Shown: in pieces, positions 17,806 to 29,069 of the stretch
Layout: every line of letters begins with the position of its first letter
Position numbering within the stretch: position 1 is the first letter of the stretch
Assembly (NCBI GenBank): GCA_902589095.1
Contig: CACIRR010000008.1
Span: 1-35,805 of the forward strand
DNA: 35,805 nt
Direction: 5' to 3'
Origin: an uncultured Alphaproteobacteria bacterium
GTDB taxonomy: Bacteria > Pseudomonadota > Alphaproteobacteria > HIMB59 > GCA-002718135
Program-made: the position numbers and the translations under genes
Notes under the pieces: model-generated
Seen by the model: only the letters and a program-made list of their open reading frames with translations
Told to the model about the DNA's origin: nothing
Database searches by the model: none

Positions 17806-20800
17806 TTAGATTAAATCTTGTAAACTTTTAACTTTTAAGGAACTGTTTTTCAAGTGCTCTATAGTATCTACTGCAATTTTTGCTCCTCTAATAGTAGTAT
17901 AATAAGGAATATTATAAGTTAGCGCAGTTCTTCTAATGCTATAACTATCTCTGATCGATCCTTGGGTTTTTGTTGTATTAATAACTAAATCAATTTGATT
18001 TGCTTTAATTGCATCAACAATATGTGGTCTGCCTTCTTTAACTTTATTAATTGTTTCAACATTTAAATTATTTTCATCTAAAAACTTTGAGGTACCTTTA
18101 GTTGCAACTATTTTAAAATTCAAATCTAGTAATTTTTTAGTAATTTTTAAGATATATTTTTTATTATGATCATCAATTGAAATAAATACCTTTCCCTTAG
18201 ATGGTAAAATCGTGCCACAAGCAATTTGACTTTTTGCAAAAGCAGATAAAAATGTACTATCAATGCCCATAACTTCACCGGTTGATTTCATTTCAGGACC
18301 CAGTACTAAATCTACACCATCAAATTTATTAAATGGGAATACTGACTCTTTAACATTAAAAGTATTCAAATCTTTTACGTTAAAATTTTTCAGAATGTCT
18401 TTTAATAGATCGCCTGTCATTACCTTGGCAGCAATTTTGGCAATGGGGATACTTCTTGCTTTTGCAACAAACGGCACAGTTCTGCTTGCTCTAGGATTTA
18501 CCTCTAAAACATATACCTCATCATTTTTTAATGCTAATTGAGTGTTCATTAGACCAATTACTTTTATCTCTGCAGCTATACTAGATACCCATTCTATAAT
18601 TTTTTTTTGGATTTCTATTGAAATTGAAAAGGGTGGTAAAGAGCAAGCACTATCACCGGAGTGAATTCCTGCTTCTTCTATATGTTCCATTATCCCAGCA
18701 ACAAAAATTTCTCCAGAGCTGTCTCTAATGATATCTACATCAACTTCAGTTGCATTTTCAAGATATTGATCCACAAGAATTATATTATTTGACGATACCT
18801 CCAAGGCACTTTTAGTAAATTCTGCAAGATGTTTTTCATTATACGCAATCTCCATTGCTCTTCCTCCTAAAACGTATGAAGGTCTAACTAATACAGGATA
18901 TCCAATTTCATTAGCTATGGAATTTGCTTCTTTTAAATTTTTTGCAAAACCATTTTTGGGTTGTTGAATACTTAATTTACTAAGAGTTTCACTAAATCTA
19001 TCTCTGTCTTCTGCTAAATCTATTGCTTCTGTTGTTGTGCCAAGAATTTTTACACCCTCATTTTCTAGTTCGTTTGCAATCTTAAGGGGTGTTTGACCTC
19101 CAAACTGGACAAATATTCCAAGAACTTCACCAACCTCATCTTCTTTTCTGTATATTTCTAAAACACTTTCAGTTGTTAGTGGTTCAAAATATAATCTATC
19201 AGCTGTATCATAGTCAGTTGATACTGTTTCTGGATTACAGTTGATCATTATTGTTTCAATGCCTTTTTCTCTAAGTGCATATACTGCATGAACACAACAA
19301 TAATCAAATTCAATTCCCTGACCAATTCTATTAGGTCCCCCACCTAAAATGATAACCTTTTTATTTTTAGTAGGGTTAGACTCACAGAATGGTTTGTTGT
19401 GAAAATTCCAATCATAACTTGAATAAAGGTAGGGCGTCTTGGAGCCAAATTCACCGGCACAGGTATCTACAAGTCTAAATATCGGTCTAATATTATTTTG
19501 ATGTCTAAATTTTCTAATTTCTTTTTCCGAATTATTTTTTATTTTTGCAATTTTTTTATCAGTGAAGCCATTATGTTTGGCCAAAAGCATAATTTCTTTT
19601 GATAATTCACTTTCTCGAATTAGCTTTTCAATTTCAACAATTTTTTTAAGTTGATATATGAACCATTTATCATATTTTGTTATGTTATTTATTTCATCTT
19701 GATCAATTCCAAGACGAAGCGCCTGACCAATTGTTAACAATCTTTGTGAAGATTGAACTTTTAAATCATCAATAATTGTTTGTTTGCTGATAGTATGATT
19801 TTGTGGGACATCTAGTCCATCCAAGCCATATTCGAGAGAGCTAAATCCTTTTTGCAGACTTTCATTAAATGATCTTCCTATACTCATGGTCTCACCAACT
19901 GATTTCATTGAGGTGGTTAAATTTGAGTCAGCCCCACTAAATTTTTCAAAAGTAAATCTTGGAATTTTTGTTACAACATAATCGATGGTTGGTTCAAAGC
20001 TTGCAGGTGTTGTTTTTGTAATATCGTTCTTTAATTCATCCAGTGAATAGCCTACAGCTAATTTCGCTGCAATCTTTGCAATTGGAAAACCTGTTGCTTT
20101 TGAAGCAAGCGCAGAGGATCTACTTACTCTAGGGTTCATTTCAATAACATTTATTTCTCCATCTTCAGGGTTGATGGCAAACTGAACATTAGATCCACCC
20201 GTATCTACGCCAATCTTTTGCAATACTTTAATGCTAGCATTTCTTAGGATTTGATATTCTTTATCTGTTAAAGTTAGCGAAGGTGCTACTGTTATACTGT
20301 CACCAGTGTGGACTCCCATCGGGTCAATATTTTCAATTGAACAAATAATTATACAATTATCTTTATGATCTCTTACAACTTCCATCTCAAATTCTTTCCA
20401 GCCTGATACTGATTTTTCAATTAAAATTTGATTTGTTGGACTTGCACTGAGTCCTCTTTGACATAATTCAGAGAATTCCTCATCCGTATAAGCAACTCCA
20501 CCACCTGTCCCTCCTAAAGTAAAACTTGGTCTTATAACTAAAGGTAATTTTAATTTTTCTTTTACCTCTATTGCTTTTGTTAATTCCTCTACAATAACGC
20601 TCTCAGGACATTTTAATCCAATTTCCCTCATTGCGTCTTTAAATTTTTGCCTATCTTCTGCAAGCTCTATTGCTTCAGGATTAGCTCCAATCATCTTGAC
20701 ATTATTCTTCTTGAGGACTCCTGATTTTGCAAGTTCCATGGAAACATTTAAAGCAGTTTGACCACCCATTGTGGGTAATAAGGCATCAGGTTTCTCTAAT

Positions 20801-21036
20801 TCTATAATTTGCTCTACAAACTCTTTTGTAATTGGCTCAATGTAAGTTTTGTCAGATAAATCTGGATCAGTCATTATGGTTGCAGGATTCGAGTTTACTA
20901 AAACTACTTTATAACCTTCTTCTTTAAGAGATTTGCAAGCCTGAGCTCCGGAATAGTCAAACTCACATGCCTGCCCTATGACAATTGGTCCAGCCCCAAT
21001 TATTAATATTTTTTTTATATCTTGTCTTTTAGGCAT
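17806..21036 (-). CDS. carB: Carbamoyl-phosphate synthase large subunit
   Basis: CarB makes carbamoyl phosphate from bicarbonate, ammonia and two ATP, for pyrimidine and arginine synthesis. The 1076-residue length is full size. The first half starts [23 protein letters not shown]; the second synthetase half repeats the pattern with [20 protein letters not shown]. Both contain ATP-grasp segments ([27 protein letters not shown]) and paired EMNPR/EVNPR motifs. The MGS-like allosteric domain forms the C-terminus (from about 940). It overlaps carA by 8 nt. Confidence 0.98.
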   Translation of the reverse strand: MPKRQDIKKILIIGAGPIVIGQACEFDYSGAQACKSLKEEGYKVVLVNSNPATIMTDPDLSDKTYIEPITKEFVEQIIELEKPDALLPTMGGQTALNVSMELAKSGVLKKNNVKMIGANPEAIELAEDRQKFKDAMREIGLKCPESVIVEELTKAIEVKEKLKLPLVIRPSFTLGGTGGGVAYTDEEFSELCQRGLSASPTNQILIEKSVSGWKEFEMEVVRDHKDNCIIICSIENIDPMGVHTGDSITVAPSLTLTDKEYQILRNASIKVLQKIGVDTGGSNVQFAINPEDGEINVIEMNPRVSRSSALASKATGFPIAKIAAKLAVGYSLDELKNDITKTTPASFEPTIDYVVTKIPRFTFEKFSGADSNLTTSMKSVGETMSIGRSFNESLQKGFSSLEYGLDGLDVPQNHTISKQTIIDDLKVQSSQRLLTIGQALRLGIDQDEINNITKYDKWFIYQLKKIVEIEKLIRESELSKEIMLLAKHNGFTDKKIAKIKNNSEKEIRKFRHQNNIRPIFRLVDTCAGEFGSKTPYLYSSYDWNFHNKPFCESNPTKNKKVIILGGGPNRIGQGIEFDYCCVHAVYALREKGIETIMINCNPETVSTDYDTADRLYFEPLTTESVLEIYRKEDEVGEVLGIFVQFGGQTPLKIANELENEGVKILGTTTEAIDLAEDRDRFSETLSKLSIQQPKNGFAKNLKEANSIANEIGYPVLVRPSYVLGGRAMEIAYNEKHLAEFTKSALEVSSNNIILVDQYLENATEVDVDIIRDSSGEIFVAGIMEHIEEAGIHSGDSACSLPPFSISIEIQKKIIEWVSSIAAEIKVIGLMNTQLALKNDEVYVLEVNPRASRTVPFVAKARSIPIAKIAAKVMTGDLLKDILKNFNVKDLNTFNVKESVFPFNKFDGVDLVLGPEMKSTGEVMGIDSTFLSAFAKSQIACGTILPSKGKVFISIDDHNKKYILKITKKLLDLNFKIVATKGTSKFLDENNLNVETINKVKEGRPHIVDAIKANQIDLVINTTKTQGSIRDSYSIRRTALTYNIPYYTTIRGAKIAVDTIEHLKNSSLKVKSLQDLI

Positions 21037-22192
21037 GCATCTTAATTAATTTGTAAAACTCCCTGAAAAGATAATTACTATCATGAGGTCCAGGACTTGC
21101 CTCAGGGTGATATTGCACACTAAATACTGGTAGAGTTTTGTGCCTTATACCTTCATTTGATCCATCAAATAAAGATACATGCGTTTCTTCAACTTCATTT
21201 GGTAAGCTTGCTCTATCAACTTCAAAACCATGATTTTGTGATGTTATTTCTACAGTATTATTAATTAAATTTTTTACTGGTTGATTAGCACCTCTATGAC
21301 CCTGGTACATTTTTTTTGTTTTTGCACCAAGCGCAAGATTTATTAATTGATGACCAAGACAAATACCAAAAATGGGAATTTTAAGGTTGATAAGTTCTTT
21401 AATTGTTGGAAGTATCAATTTTATAGTAGCATCAGGATCTCCAGGTCCATTTGATAAAAAGATACCTTTTGGTTTTTGACTTAGAATTTCATTAATATTC
21501 GTTACAGCTGGCAAGATGGTGGGTTTAAAATTTAAATTTTTTAAATTTCTAAGAATATTTTGTTTAATTCCAAAATCTAAACACACAATTGGAAGAATTT
21601 CAAAACTTTCTTTTTCAATATCTTTTTTCCATAACCCATGATTCCACCTATAAACTTTCTTTGTAGATACTTGAGTTGCAAGATCCAAGTTTTCAAGTCC
21701 ATTCCATTGTTTTAATTGTTTTTGTATATTTTCTAAACTTTCATTATTTTCACCAAAATGAATTAAAGCCGATTTTTTAGCACCTTCTGAAGATAATTTT
21801 CTCGTTAAGTATCGAGTATCGATACCTGTAATTCCAGGAATATTATTTTTTTTTAAAAAAGAGTCTAAACTGTCTTGCGCCCTCCAATTTGAATAGTGTT
21901 CTAGCGTTTGATTGATAACACAACCTTCAGCATAAATTTTATTCGACTCTAAATCTTCATCATTTGTACCCACAATACCAATATGAGGAAAAGTAAATGT
22001 AATTATCTGTTTTGCGTATGATGGATCTGTCAAAGTCTCTTGATAGCCTGACTGAGATGTATTGAAGCATAATTCAGCAACAACTGATTTGATAGCTCCT
22101 ATTCCATCACCCCACAATATTTCACCATCGTCGAAAATTAAAGCAGCTGAAGGAGGGCGTAAGTGTTGTATTTTAATAATATCCCGCTGCAT
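21029..22192 (-). CDS. carA: Carbamoyl-phosphate synthase small (glutaminase) subunit
   Basis: CarA hydrolyses glutamine and passes ammonia to CarB. The 387-residue protein has the N-terminal CPSase_sm domain ([19 protein letters not shown]) and a class I glutamine amidotransferase domain. The triad is visible: C278 in FGICLGHQ, then H362 and E364 in [12 protein letters not shown]. It is first in the carA-carB-greA-ELM1-oxygenase-trxB run and has a good promoter candidate just upstream. There is no room for a leader peptide. Confidence 0.97.
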   Translation of the reverse strand: MQRDIIKIQHLRPPSAALIFDDGEILWGDGIGAIKSVVAELCFNTSQSGYQETLTDPSYAKQIITFTFPHIGIVGTNDEDLESNKIYAEGCVINQTLEHYSNWRAQDSLDSFLKKNNIPGITGIDTRYLTRKLSSEGAKKSALIHFGENNESLENIQKQLKQWNGLENLDLATQVSTKKVYRWNHGLWKKDIEKESFEILPIVCLDFGIKQNILRNLKNLNFKPTILPAVTNINEILSQKPKGIFLSNGPGDPDATIKLILPTIKELINLKIPIFGICLGHQLINLALGAKTKKMYQGHRGANQPVKNLINNTVEITSQNHGFEVDRASLPNEVEETHVSLFDGSNEGIRHKTLPVFSVQYHPEASPGPHDSNYLFREFYKLIKMHA

Positions 22193-22213
22193 TATTTGAT
22201 TAGAAATGATGGA

Positions 22214-22242
22214 TTACTAGGCATTTTGAAAACTTTAGTCAA
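22214..22242 (-). promoter_or_regulatory. Likely sigma-70 promoter of the carA operon
   Basis: On the minus strand, TTGACT (22237-22242) is followed after 17 nt by TAGTAA (22214-22219). This is a well-spaced -35/-10 pair, with the transcription start expected about 15 nt before the carA ATG. Seen by eye only. Confidence 0.5.
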
Positions 22243-22249
22243 GGATTAG

Positions 22250-22277
22250 TTGAAATTGTTAATAACAGTTATATTAA
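22250..22277 (+). promoter_or_regulatory. Possible promoter of the yqeY-dnaG-rpoD operon
   Basis: TTGAAA (22250-22255) and TATTAA (22272-22277) are 16 nt apart in the 126-nt divergent gap before the YqeY gene. The -10 matches only four of six bases in very AT-rich DNA, so this is a weak call. Confidence 0.28.
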
Positions 22278-22318
22278 TGATAAAAATAAATTTAACCGAT
22301 TCTAATAGGTAGATAATT

Positions 22319-22780
22319 ATGAGTTTAAGAAATAATATTGATGAAGATTATAAAAAAGCAATAAAAAACAAAGAGCAAGTTAAAACTAATACTCTTAGGT
22401 TAATAAAGAGCGCTATTAAAGATAAAGATATTTCATCTAGAACTAATGAGAACAAAGAGGGGATTAGCGATCAAGAGATACTTTCACTTTTAATTAGCTT
22501 AATAAAACAGAGAAAAGACTCAATAGAGCAATTTCAAAAAGCTGGAAGAGAGGATTTAATTAAAAATGAACAAAATGAAATTGACGTAATAAATCAATAT
22601 CTACCTAAACAAAAATCTGAAGATGAAACTATAGCAATAGTTAATGAATTAATTAAAAAACATAATTTAGAAAATTTAAAGGATATGGGTAAACTTATGG
22701 GTTTTGTAAAAAAAGATTATCCAGGAGAAGTAGATATGGGATTGGTAGGTAAAATTGCAAAATCTAAACTTGGAAATTAA
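22319..22780 (+). CDS. GatB/YqeY domain-containing protein
   Basis: The 153-residue protein is a full-length YqeY: SLRNNIDEDYKKAIKNKEQVKTNTLRLI at the N-terminus, KQRKDSIEQFQKAGREDL in the middle and KDMGKLMGFVKK at the end. The family shares its domain with the tail of GatB, the tRNA amidotransferase subunit; its own role is unclear. It heads the operon with dnaG and rpoD, in place of rpsU found there in enterics. Its TAA overlaps the dnaG ATG (TAATG). Confidence 0.92.
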   Translation: MSLRNNIDEDYKKAIKNKEQVKTNTLRLIKSAIKDKDISSRTNENKEGISDQEILSLLISLIKQRKDSIEQFQKAGREDLIKNEQNEIDVINQYLPKQKSEDETIAIVNELIKKHNLENLKDMGKLMGFVKKDYPGEVDMGLVGKIAKSKLGN

Positions 22781-24525
22781 TGGCATTTAATAAGATTGAT
22801 TTAGATAATATAAAAGCAAAAATTCTTATTTCAGAAGAGTTAGATAAAAAAACTAAAGTAATTAAAAAGGGAAAAGATTTTTGGTGTTGCTGCCCATTTC
22901 ATAATGAAAAAACCCCATCATGCAAAATTAATGATGATCAGGGATCTTATTATTGTTTTGGTTGTGGGGCAAAAGGAGATATTTTTACAATCTACCAAGA
23001 ATTATTTAATTATACTTTCATAGATGCAGTTAAGGAATTATCCAATAGAGCAGGCATTAAAATAAATTTTGAGCAAACTTCAAATAATAAAGAGTATGAC
23101 AAACATTTAAAAATTTTAGAAATTTCAGCTAAGTGGTTTGAGGAAAATTTAAAAATAAAAAATAATTTATGTAGAAAGTATTTACACAATCGAAAATTAT
23201 CAGATGAAACAATTCAAACTTTTAGACTTGGCTATTCTTTTAATAAAGATCTTTCACTTTATCAGCATTTGAAAAATTTATCATTTACTGATGAAGAAAT
23301 CTTAAAGAGCAACGTTGCCAAGCTTGATAAAAATAAAAAAATAAAAGATTTTTTTTATAAGAGATTAATTTTCCCTATCACTAATATAAACGGGAAAGTT
23401 GTTGGATTTGGGGGGCGTGTTTTAGATGAGTCCAATCCTAAATATATAAATTCTCCAGAAAGTCATTATTTCAAAAAAAGAAACATGTTGTACAATCTTA
23501 ATTTAGCAAAAAAATCTGCCAGACAGAAAAAAAACTTATTAATTTGCGAAGGATACATGGATGTAATTTCACTATACCAGAAAAATATCACAAGTGTTGT
23601 GGCACCACTTGGAACATCATTTACACAAGAACAATTAGAGCTCACCTGGAAATATACTAATAAACCTACTGTAATGTTTGATGGTGACGATGCTGGTATT
23701 AGAGCATCTTATAAGGTAGCACTAATGTCTCTTCCTTTTTTAATTCCTAATAAATCCCTACAATTTATCAGGTTGCCCAAAGATAATGATCCAGATAGTT
23801 TTTTAGAAAAAAATAAACTATCTAGTCTTGTGAAGATTTTAAAATCACCAACATCTCTATTAAACTACATTTTTGAAGTATCTAGTGAAGGAGCATCTCT
23901 TAATAATGCTGACCAAAAAATTTCATATGACCAATATCTTGATGATTTAGTTAAAACAATAAAAGATAAAAAAATAAAATATTTTTATAAAAGTGAATTC
24001 AAATCTCTATTTTTTAAAAAGCTAAGAAATTTAAATAATAATAATATTAACAATACAACTCCAAAAGAAGTTAGTTCATTACAAAAGAAACAAATCTATT
24101 CTTTTATTGCTAGTGCTATCAATCACTCGAAAGTAAGATCTAAAATAATTGAATGCATTGTTAAAAATATTGAACTAGATGGAATTGAAAGAGATATCTT
24201 AGAAAAGCTGAAAAACTATGACTCTAATGAGAATAATGAGTTGGATACTCTAAATTTATTTAGTGAAGAAATCAGACAATTTTTGAAATCTAAGATATTA
24301 CAATCAAGTATTTACAGACTTTTCCCGTATTCTAGCCAAAAATATGATGCTGAAGAAGCTTTAGAAGAAATACAAGAATCTCTGAAAAACTTAAATACAA
24401 GGCTTTCAAATTTGAAAAAAATAAATAAAAGCCTAATTACCTTTGAAAAAAATAGTACATCTTTAAATTGGGATGAGCTCCAAAAGATTTCTATAGAAAT
24501 AGAGGAAAACTACAAAGATAATTAA
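22780..24525 (+). CDS. dnaG: DNA primase DnaG
   Basis: DnaG makes RNA primers for DNA replication. The 581-residue protein has the N-terminal CHC2 zinc finger with ligands C38, H41, C59 and C62 ([11 protein letters not shown]...[11 protein letters not shown]). The RNA polymerase domain shows [20 protein letters not shown], and the TOPRIM core is [15 protein letters not shown] and [13 protein letters not shown]. The C-terminal helicase-binding part is Asn/Lys-rich and poorly conserved. It is coupled to YqeY by TAATG and lies 1 nt before rpoD. Confidence 0.96.
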   Translation: MAFNKIDLDNIKAKILISEELDKKTKVIKKGKDFWCCCPFHNEKTPSCKINDDQGSYYCFGCGAKGDIFTIYQELFNYTFIDAVKELSNRAGIKINFEQTSNNKEYDKHLKILEISAKWFEENLKIKNNLCRKYLHNRKLSDETIQTFRLGYSFNKDLSLYQHLKNLSFTDEEILKSNVAKLDKNKKIKDFFYKRLIFPITNINGKVVGFGGRVLDESNPKYINSPESHYFKKRNMLYNLNLAKKSARQKKNLLICEGYMDVISLYQKNITSVVAPLGTSFTQEQLELTWKYTNKPTVMFDGDDAGIRASYKVALMSLPFLIPNKSLQFIRLPKDNDPDSFLEKNKLSSLVKILKSPTSLLNYIFEVSSEGASLNNADQKISYDQYLDDLVKTIKDKKIKYFYKSEFKSLFFKKLRNLNNNNINNTTPKEVSSLQKKQIYSFIASAINHSKVRSKIIECIVKNIELDGIERDILEKLKNYDSNENNELDTLNLFSEEIRQFLKSKILQSSIYRLFPYSSQKYDAEEALEEIQESLKNLNTRLSNLKKINKSLITFEKNSTSLNWDELQKISIEIEENYKDN

Positions 24526-24526
24526 C

Positions 24527-26722
24527 ATGCCAAAAAAAACAGTTAAAAAAAAGAAAACCTCTCCTAAAAAGTTACCTAAAAAGAAGGTGTTAAAAAAAGT
24601 TACTCCAAAAAAAACAAAAAAAAATATTGCAAAAAAAACAACAAATATCAAAAAAACTAAAGCAACAAAAACAATATCAAAGAATAAATCAGCTGCAAAT
24701 AAAACTAAAAAATCAAAAAGTAAAAAAAGTGAACTGAATAAACTTAAGAAAACAACTAAGAAGACAAAAGATCCAAAGTTAAAAAAAGAAAAAAAAGTAA
24801 TTTCATTTGATGATCATATAAAATCAATCATAGCGAAATTATTAGAAAAACATAAGGTTGATGGAATTTATACTCAAAAAATAATTGAAAAAGCGGTACC
24901 TAAAAAGTTCCGAACAGAAGAAAATGTCTCTAAAGTTTCAGAATTTTTAAAAAATAACAAAATAACTATTGTTTCTGAAGAAGAAGCATCTGCATTAATT
25001 AAATCAGCTAAAGAAGATAAATCAAAAAATGATGAAGATGCTGGGGGGGAAGAAAAAAAACAAACAGGCAAAACTGATGACCCAGTAAGATTATATTTAA
25101 GAGATATGGGAGCTGTTGAACTTCTTAGTAGAGAGGGTGAAATTGCAATCGCAAAAAGAATCGAAGCCGGTAGAGAGAAGATGATTGGCGCAATATGTGA
25201 AAGTCCAATGACAATTCGATCAATAATAAATTGGAAAGACTCAATAAAAGATGGAACAATGCTTCTAAGGGATATCGTTGATCTAGAGGCAACTTATGAC
25301 ATGTCTGACATTAATGACAATAAAATTGATGATACACTGAAATTAATTGAGGAAGCAGGAGCTAGTGAAAAGAAAGACAAAGAAGAGAATAAATCATCAA
25401 ACGAAACTGAAACAGAAACGGATGCAGATAATCAAAGTGAAGAAGATGAGCTGAATGTATCTTTAGCTGCGATGGAAGAAAAACTTAAACCCAAAGTTTT
25501 AAATGATTTTGATTTTATAACAAAGCTTTTTAAAAAATTACAAAAATATAGTTCAGAGCTAATAAACTCTGATAGAAAAAACGAAACTAGTTACGCTTCT
25601 ACTGAAAAAAAATATAAAAAAATTCAAAAAGAAATGGTAGTTGCAATGAAAGCTGTCCACTTTAATTCATCTACAATTGAAGCTTTAATGGAGTCTTTAT
25701 ATGAGCTGAATAAAAAACTCCTTGTAAGAGAAGGTCGTATGTTAAGACTTGCTGTTAATGAAGGTGTTAAAAGAGAAAATTTTATTAATGAATATTTAAA
25801 TTTCAATTTTGAAAAAAACTGGATTCAAACATTACTGGCTCTTAAGGATAAAAGTTGGGAAAAATTTATTAATAAAAATCATTTAGAAGTTAACAAATTA
25901 ATTGATGAAATAAAAGAGATTCAGGATGCATCTGAACTACCTTTGACTGAATTCAGAAGAATTGTTGCAACTGTTCAACAAGGTGAGAGATCTGCAAGTA
26001 GAGCAAAAAAAGAAATGATTGAATCAAACTTACGATTAGTTATTTCAATTGCAAAAAAATACACCAATCGAGGGTTACAGTTTTTAGATCTAATTCAAGA
26101 AGGCAATATAGGCTTGATGAAAGCAGTAGATAAGTTTGAATACCGAAGAGGCTATAAGTTTTCAACTTATGCGACTTGGTGGATTAGGCAAGCAATCACA
26201 CGATCCATAGCAGATCAAGCAAGAACTATTAGAATACCAGTACACATGATTGAGACTATTAATAAAATAGTCAGAACAACGAGGCAAATCATGGCTGAAA
26301 TAGGTAGGGAACCCACACCAAACGAATTAGCTGATAGACTGCACATGCCTCTTGATAAAGTCAAAAAAGTTTTAAAAATTGCTAAGGAGCCAATCAGTTT
26401 AGAGACCCCTGTTGGCGATGAAGAAGATAGTTCTTTGGGTGACTTTATTGAAGATAAAAATGCCCTCATACCAATTGATGCTGCAGTTAAAAGCTCCCTC
26501 AGAGATACAACAACCAGGATCTTATCCTCATTAACACCACGGGAAGAGAGAGTTTTACGTATGCGTTTTGGAATTGGCATGAATAGTGATCATACACTCG
26601 AGGAAGTTGGTCAACAATTTAGTGTTACAAGAGAGAGGATACGTCAAATAGAAGCAAAAGCACTGCGAAAACTGAAGCATCCGACTAGAGCCAGAAAACT
26701 AAAAACATTCCTAGACGAATAA
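24527..26722 (+). CDS. rpoD: Primary sigma factor RpoD (sigma-70) with Lys-rich N-terminal extension
   Basis: The housekeeping sigma factor, 731 residues, is longer than the usual alphaproteobacterial protein (about 650-690). Residues 1-90 are almost only Lys, Thr, Ser and Pro. Region 1.1 follows (about 93-150), then region 1.2 ([20 protein letters not shown]). An acidic non-conserved insert contains [17 protein letters not shown]. Region 2 is [12 protein letters not shown] and [20 protein letters not shown], and region 4.2 is [20 protein letters not shown]. All core-binding and promoter-binding parts are intact; the basic extension is the unusual element. Its TAA overlaps the next ATG. Confidence 0.97.
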   Translation: MPKKTVKKKKTSPKKLPKKKVLKKVTPKKTKKNIAKKTTNIKKTKATKTISKNKSAANKTKKSKSKKSELNKLKKTTKKTKDPKLKKEKKVISFDDHIKSIIAKLLEKHKVDGIYTQKIIEKAVPKKFRTEENVSKVSEFLKNNKITIVSEEEASALIKSAKEDKSKNDEDAGGEEKKQTGKTDDPVRLYLRDMGAVELLSREGEIAIAKRIEAGREKMIGAICESPMTIRSIINWKDSIKDGTMLLRDIVDLEATYDMSDINDNKIDDTLKLIEEAGASEKKDKEENKSSNETETETDADNQSEEDELNVSLAAMEEKLKPKVLNDFDFITKLFKKLQKYSSELINSDRKNETSYASTEKKYKKIQKEMVVAMKAVHFNSSTIEALMESLYELNKKLLVREGRMLRLAVNEGVKRENFINEYLNFNFEKNWIQTLLALKDKSWEKFINKNHLEVNKLIDEIKEIQDASELPLTEFRRIVATVQQGERSASRAKKEMIESNLRLVISIAKKYTNRGLQFLDLIQEGNIGLMKAVDKFEYRRGYKFSTYATWWIRQAITRSIADQARTIRIPVHMIETINKIVRTTRQIMAEIGREPTPNELADRLHMPLDKVKKVLKIAKEPISLETPVGDEEDSSLGDFIEDKNALIPIDAAVKSSLRDTTTRILSSLTPREERVLRMRFGIGMNSDHTLEEVGQQFSVTRERIRQIEAKALRKLKHPTRARKLKTFLDE

Positions 26723-27549
26723 TGAAACTAACACTTCTTGGGACAGGTTGTCCAAGTGTTGATCATAAACGATTTGGACCGTCAAACTTAATAACAACAG
26801 ACAAAGCTAAAATCTTAGTTGATTGTGGTTCAGGTATCACTCAGAGACTTCATCAATTAAAAGTATCATTAGCAAACATTGATGCCTTATTATTCACCCA
26901 CCTTCATTCTGATCATGCAGTAGATTTTTATCAATTGATTATTTCTTCATGGCATTCTTATAGAACAAAACCATGGAAAATTTATGGACCAAAAGGAACA
27001 AAAAAGTTTGTAAATAAAATTATGGATGCTTGGGCTGATGAAAGAAAATTAAGGATTTTTTATGAAGCAAGAGCATCGACAAAAGCATTTAAAATTGATG
27101 TAATTGAATTTAAGTCTTTAGGAGAAATAAAAATTAGAGATTTAAATATTAAGTATTTTGAAGTTGATCATAAGCCTGTGAAATATGCTTATGGTTTTGT
27201 CTTTACTAATAATAAGAAAAAATTAACAATTAGTGGTGACACAAAACCATGTGAAAATTTAATGAAATTTGCTCAGAAATCAGATGTTCTTCTTCATGAA
27301 GTTTTTATTGAGGGAGAAATTTTGAAGACTAATAAGATGCGTACCAAACAAACCTTACATAATGTAAAAAGTTATCACACAACTTCATCACAAGTTGGAA
27401 AAGTAGCATTTATTACTCAGAGTAAAAAATTAGTTTTAACTCACTTTGTCCCAACTCAATTCAATAAAAATAGATTAAAAAAAGTCGTTAAGAGTGATTT
27501 TGGCAAAGATCCAATTATCGGGGAAGATTTAATGACTATAACTATCTAA
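26722..27549 (+). CDS. Metallo-beta-lactamase fold hydrolase (RNase Z-like)
   Basis: The 275-residue protein has the zinc-binding motif HxHxDH as H60-L-H62-S-D64-H65 (LLFTHLHSDHAVDFY). A later aspartate lies in TISGDTKPCENL, with further histidines in VLLHEVFIEGE and LVLTHFVP. Layout is that of the RNase Z/arylsulfatase-like branch. It may process tRNA 3' ends, but all tRNA genes seen here encode CCA, and phosphodiesterase or other roles are equally possible. It overlaps the rpoD stop (TAATG) and so is co-expressed with it. Confidence 0.85.
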   Translation: MKLTLLGTGCPSVDHKRFGPSNLITTDKAKILVDCGSGITQRLHQLKVSLANIDALLFTHLHSDHAVDFYQLIISSWHSYRTKPWKIYGPKGTKKFVNKIMDAWADERKLRIFYEARASTKAFKIDVIEFKSLGEIKIRDLNIKYFEVDHKPVKYAYGFVFTNNKKKLTISGDTKPCENLMKFAQKSDVLLHEVFIEGEILKTNKMRTKQTLHNVKSYHTTSSQVGKVAFITQSKKLVLTHFVPTQFNKNRLKKVVKSDFGKDPIIGEDLMTITI

Positions 27550-27559
27550 TTTAAATTAG
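27546..27559. terminator. Weak palindrome between convergent genes, possible bidirectional terminator
   Basis: CTAATTTAAATTAG is a perfect 14-nt palindrome (5-bp stem with TTAA loop) followed by TTTT on the plus strand. It spans the 12-nt gap between the hydrolase gene and convergent GH4 gene. The stem is short and AT-rich, so termination would be weak at best. Confidence 0.25.
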
Positions 27560-27561
27560 TT

Positions 27562-28926
27562 TTAATTATATTTTGGTAAAAAATTACCATGTGCCTCAAT
27601 CATTTTATCTGTCATTGAATAAATTTCATCGATAGTAAGATTAGCGGCAGTTAGTGGATCAAGTAATGCAGCATGATAAATAGTTTCTTTACTTTTAGTT
27701 AAAGCAGCTTCAGCGGTGAGTATTTGAACATTAATATTAGTTCTCATCAAAGCAGCTAAGTGTTCCGGAAGTTTACCAAATTTTTGTGGAGAAAATCCAT
27801 TTGAATTGATAATGCATGGTACTTCAACACAACAATTTGAAGGAAGGTTTTCAATATAACCATTATTCATTACATTAGCGTTAATTGTAATATGATTATT
27901 ATTTACTACTCCATCAATAATATATGATGCGTATTCATGACTTCTTTCTAGAGGTTGTTCGTAAATTGGAGTCATATCTTCTTCTAGTTTGTTCCATAAT
28001 TTTATATTAATTTCACAACGATCAATGTATTCTTCAATAGGAATTTTATATTTTTCTAATTCATCGTTTCTATTTTGTTTTATGAACCAAGGTACATATT
28101 CTGCAAAGTGTTCACTAGACTCAGTAACAAAATATCCAAATTTTCTAAGTATTTCATATCTGACTTTTTCATGAAGAACTTTATTAGAATATTCTGTTTT
28201 TTCTAGACTTCTCGAGGATAGAATTTCATCATTAACAATTTTATCTGCTAAATTTTTTAGTTTTGGATATAAATCTTCACTCTGATTATCTGAAATTTTT
28301 TTTTCAAATTTTTGATAAAAGGCCATGTGATTTATTCCAACACATAGGTAATCAATATCCTCAATATTTTCTCCTAAATCTTCTGCAAGCATCTCTGCAG
28401 TACCTTGAACGGAATGACATAATCCCAATGTTTTAATTTCAGGAAATGATTTATTAATAGCAATCATATTCGCACACATTGGATTAACGTATTGCAGCCA
28501 TATTGCTTTAGGACAAATCTCCATAATGTCTTTAGCAATATCTAATAAAACAGGTATTGTTCTCAAGCCTCTCATAATGCCACCAATACCTAATGTATCT
28601 CCGATCGTTTGCTGCAGGCCAAACTTTTTTGGAATTTCAAAATCAATTACAGTTGAAGGCTTGTATCCGCCTACTTGAATGGTAGTTTGAACAAAATCTG
28701 AACCAGCTAATGACTCTCTTCTATTTGTATGTGATGTGATTTTAGGGTTTGCATTTAGTTTTTGAGAAATAACATTAAGCAAATCATGTGAGGCTTTTAA
28801 TCTTTTTGGATCAATATCTTGTAGGGCAATTTCTATGTTCTTGAAAGAATCTAATGAAAGAAGATCGGCTACTATATTTTTGGTAAATACAGCACTGCCA
28901 GCACCAATAATAGTAAGTTTAGTCAT
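27562..28926 (-). CDS. Glycoside hydrolase family 4 alpha-glycosidase (alpha-glucosidase/alpha-galactosidase)
   Basis: GH4 enzymes cleave alpha-glycosides by an NAD+-dependent oxidation-elimination mechanism at C3 and need a divalent metal. The 454-residue protein has the Rossmann start LTIIGAGSAVFTKNIVADLL, QYVNPMCANM, the metal-binding C170 in LGLCHSVQGTAEML and H200 in GINHMAFYQKFE. The CHSVQGT/GINHMAF combination is the AglA/MelA (glucosidase/galactosidase) type rather than the 6-phospho-glycosidase type, which fits uptake by an ABC transporter instead of a PTS. It has no signal peptide and is divergent from the sugar transporter. Whether the sugar is gluco- or galacto-configured cannot be read off. 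Confidence 0.9.
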   Translation of the reverse strand: MTKLTIIGAGSAVFTKNIVADLLSLDSFKNIEIALQDIDPKRLKASHDLLNVISQKLNANPKITSHTNRRESLAGSDFVQTTIQVGGYKPSTVIDFEIPKKFGLQQTIGDTLGIGGIMRGLRTIPVLLDIAKDIMEICPKAIWLQYVNPMCANMIAINKSFPEIKTLGLCHSVQGTAEMLAEDLGENIEDIDYLCVGINHMAFYQKFEKKISDNQSEDLYPKLKNLADKIVNDEILSSRSLEKTEYSNKVLHEKVRYEILRKFGYFVTESSEHFAEYVPWFIKQNRNDELEKYKIPIEEYIDRCEINIKLWNKLEEDMTPIYEQPLERSHEYASYIIDGVVNNNHITINANVMNNGYIENLPSNCCVEVPCIINSNGFSPQKFGKLPEHLAALMRTNINVQILTAEAALTKSKETIYHAALLDPLTAANLTIDEIYSMTDKMIEAHGNFLPKYN

Positions 28927-28992
28927 AAATTTAAGTATATTCCAAAAAAATAATATTACTAAATCAATTTTTGTATATAAGGATTTTTTTAA

Positions 28993-29069
28993 GGGCTCTT
29001 AGCTCAGTTGGTTAGAGCGCCCCGCTCATAACGGGGTGGTCCGGGGTTCAAGTCCCTGAGGGCCCACCA
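28993..29069 (+). tRNA. tRNA with CAU anticodon, probably tRNA-Ile2
   Basis: The cloverleaf is complete with encoded CCA: acceptor GGGCTCT/AGGGCCC, D stem GCTC/GAGC, anticodon stem CCCCG/CGGGG with loop CTCATAA, T arm CGGGG-TTCAAGT-CCCTG. The anticodon is CAU. It is not initiator tRNA: base 1 pairs with 72 and the three G-C pairs typical of initiators are absent. The acceptor stem and TTAGCTC look more like lysidine-modified tRNA-Ile2 than elongator tRNA-Met; the choice needs a tRNA identity model. Confidence 0.88.

Noticed and set aside
24463-24651. 62-residue minus-strand ORF, very rich in Phe and Val
   Set aside because: It is the antisense of the Lys-rich start of RpoD (AAA runs read as TTT); no start signal or family.
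26215-26580. 121-residue minus-strand ORF inside rpoD
   Set aside because: Lies opposite the highly conserved sigma regions 2-4; a shadow of real coding.
28993-29069. Reading the CAU tRNA as initiator tRNA-fMet
   Set aside because: The first base pair is a normal G-C and the anticodon stem lacks the three consecutive G-C pairs of initiators.
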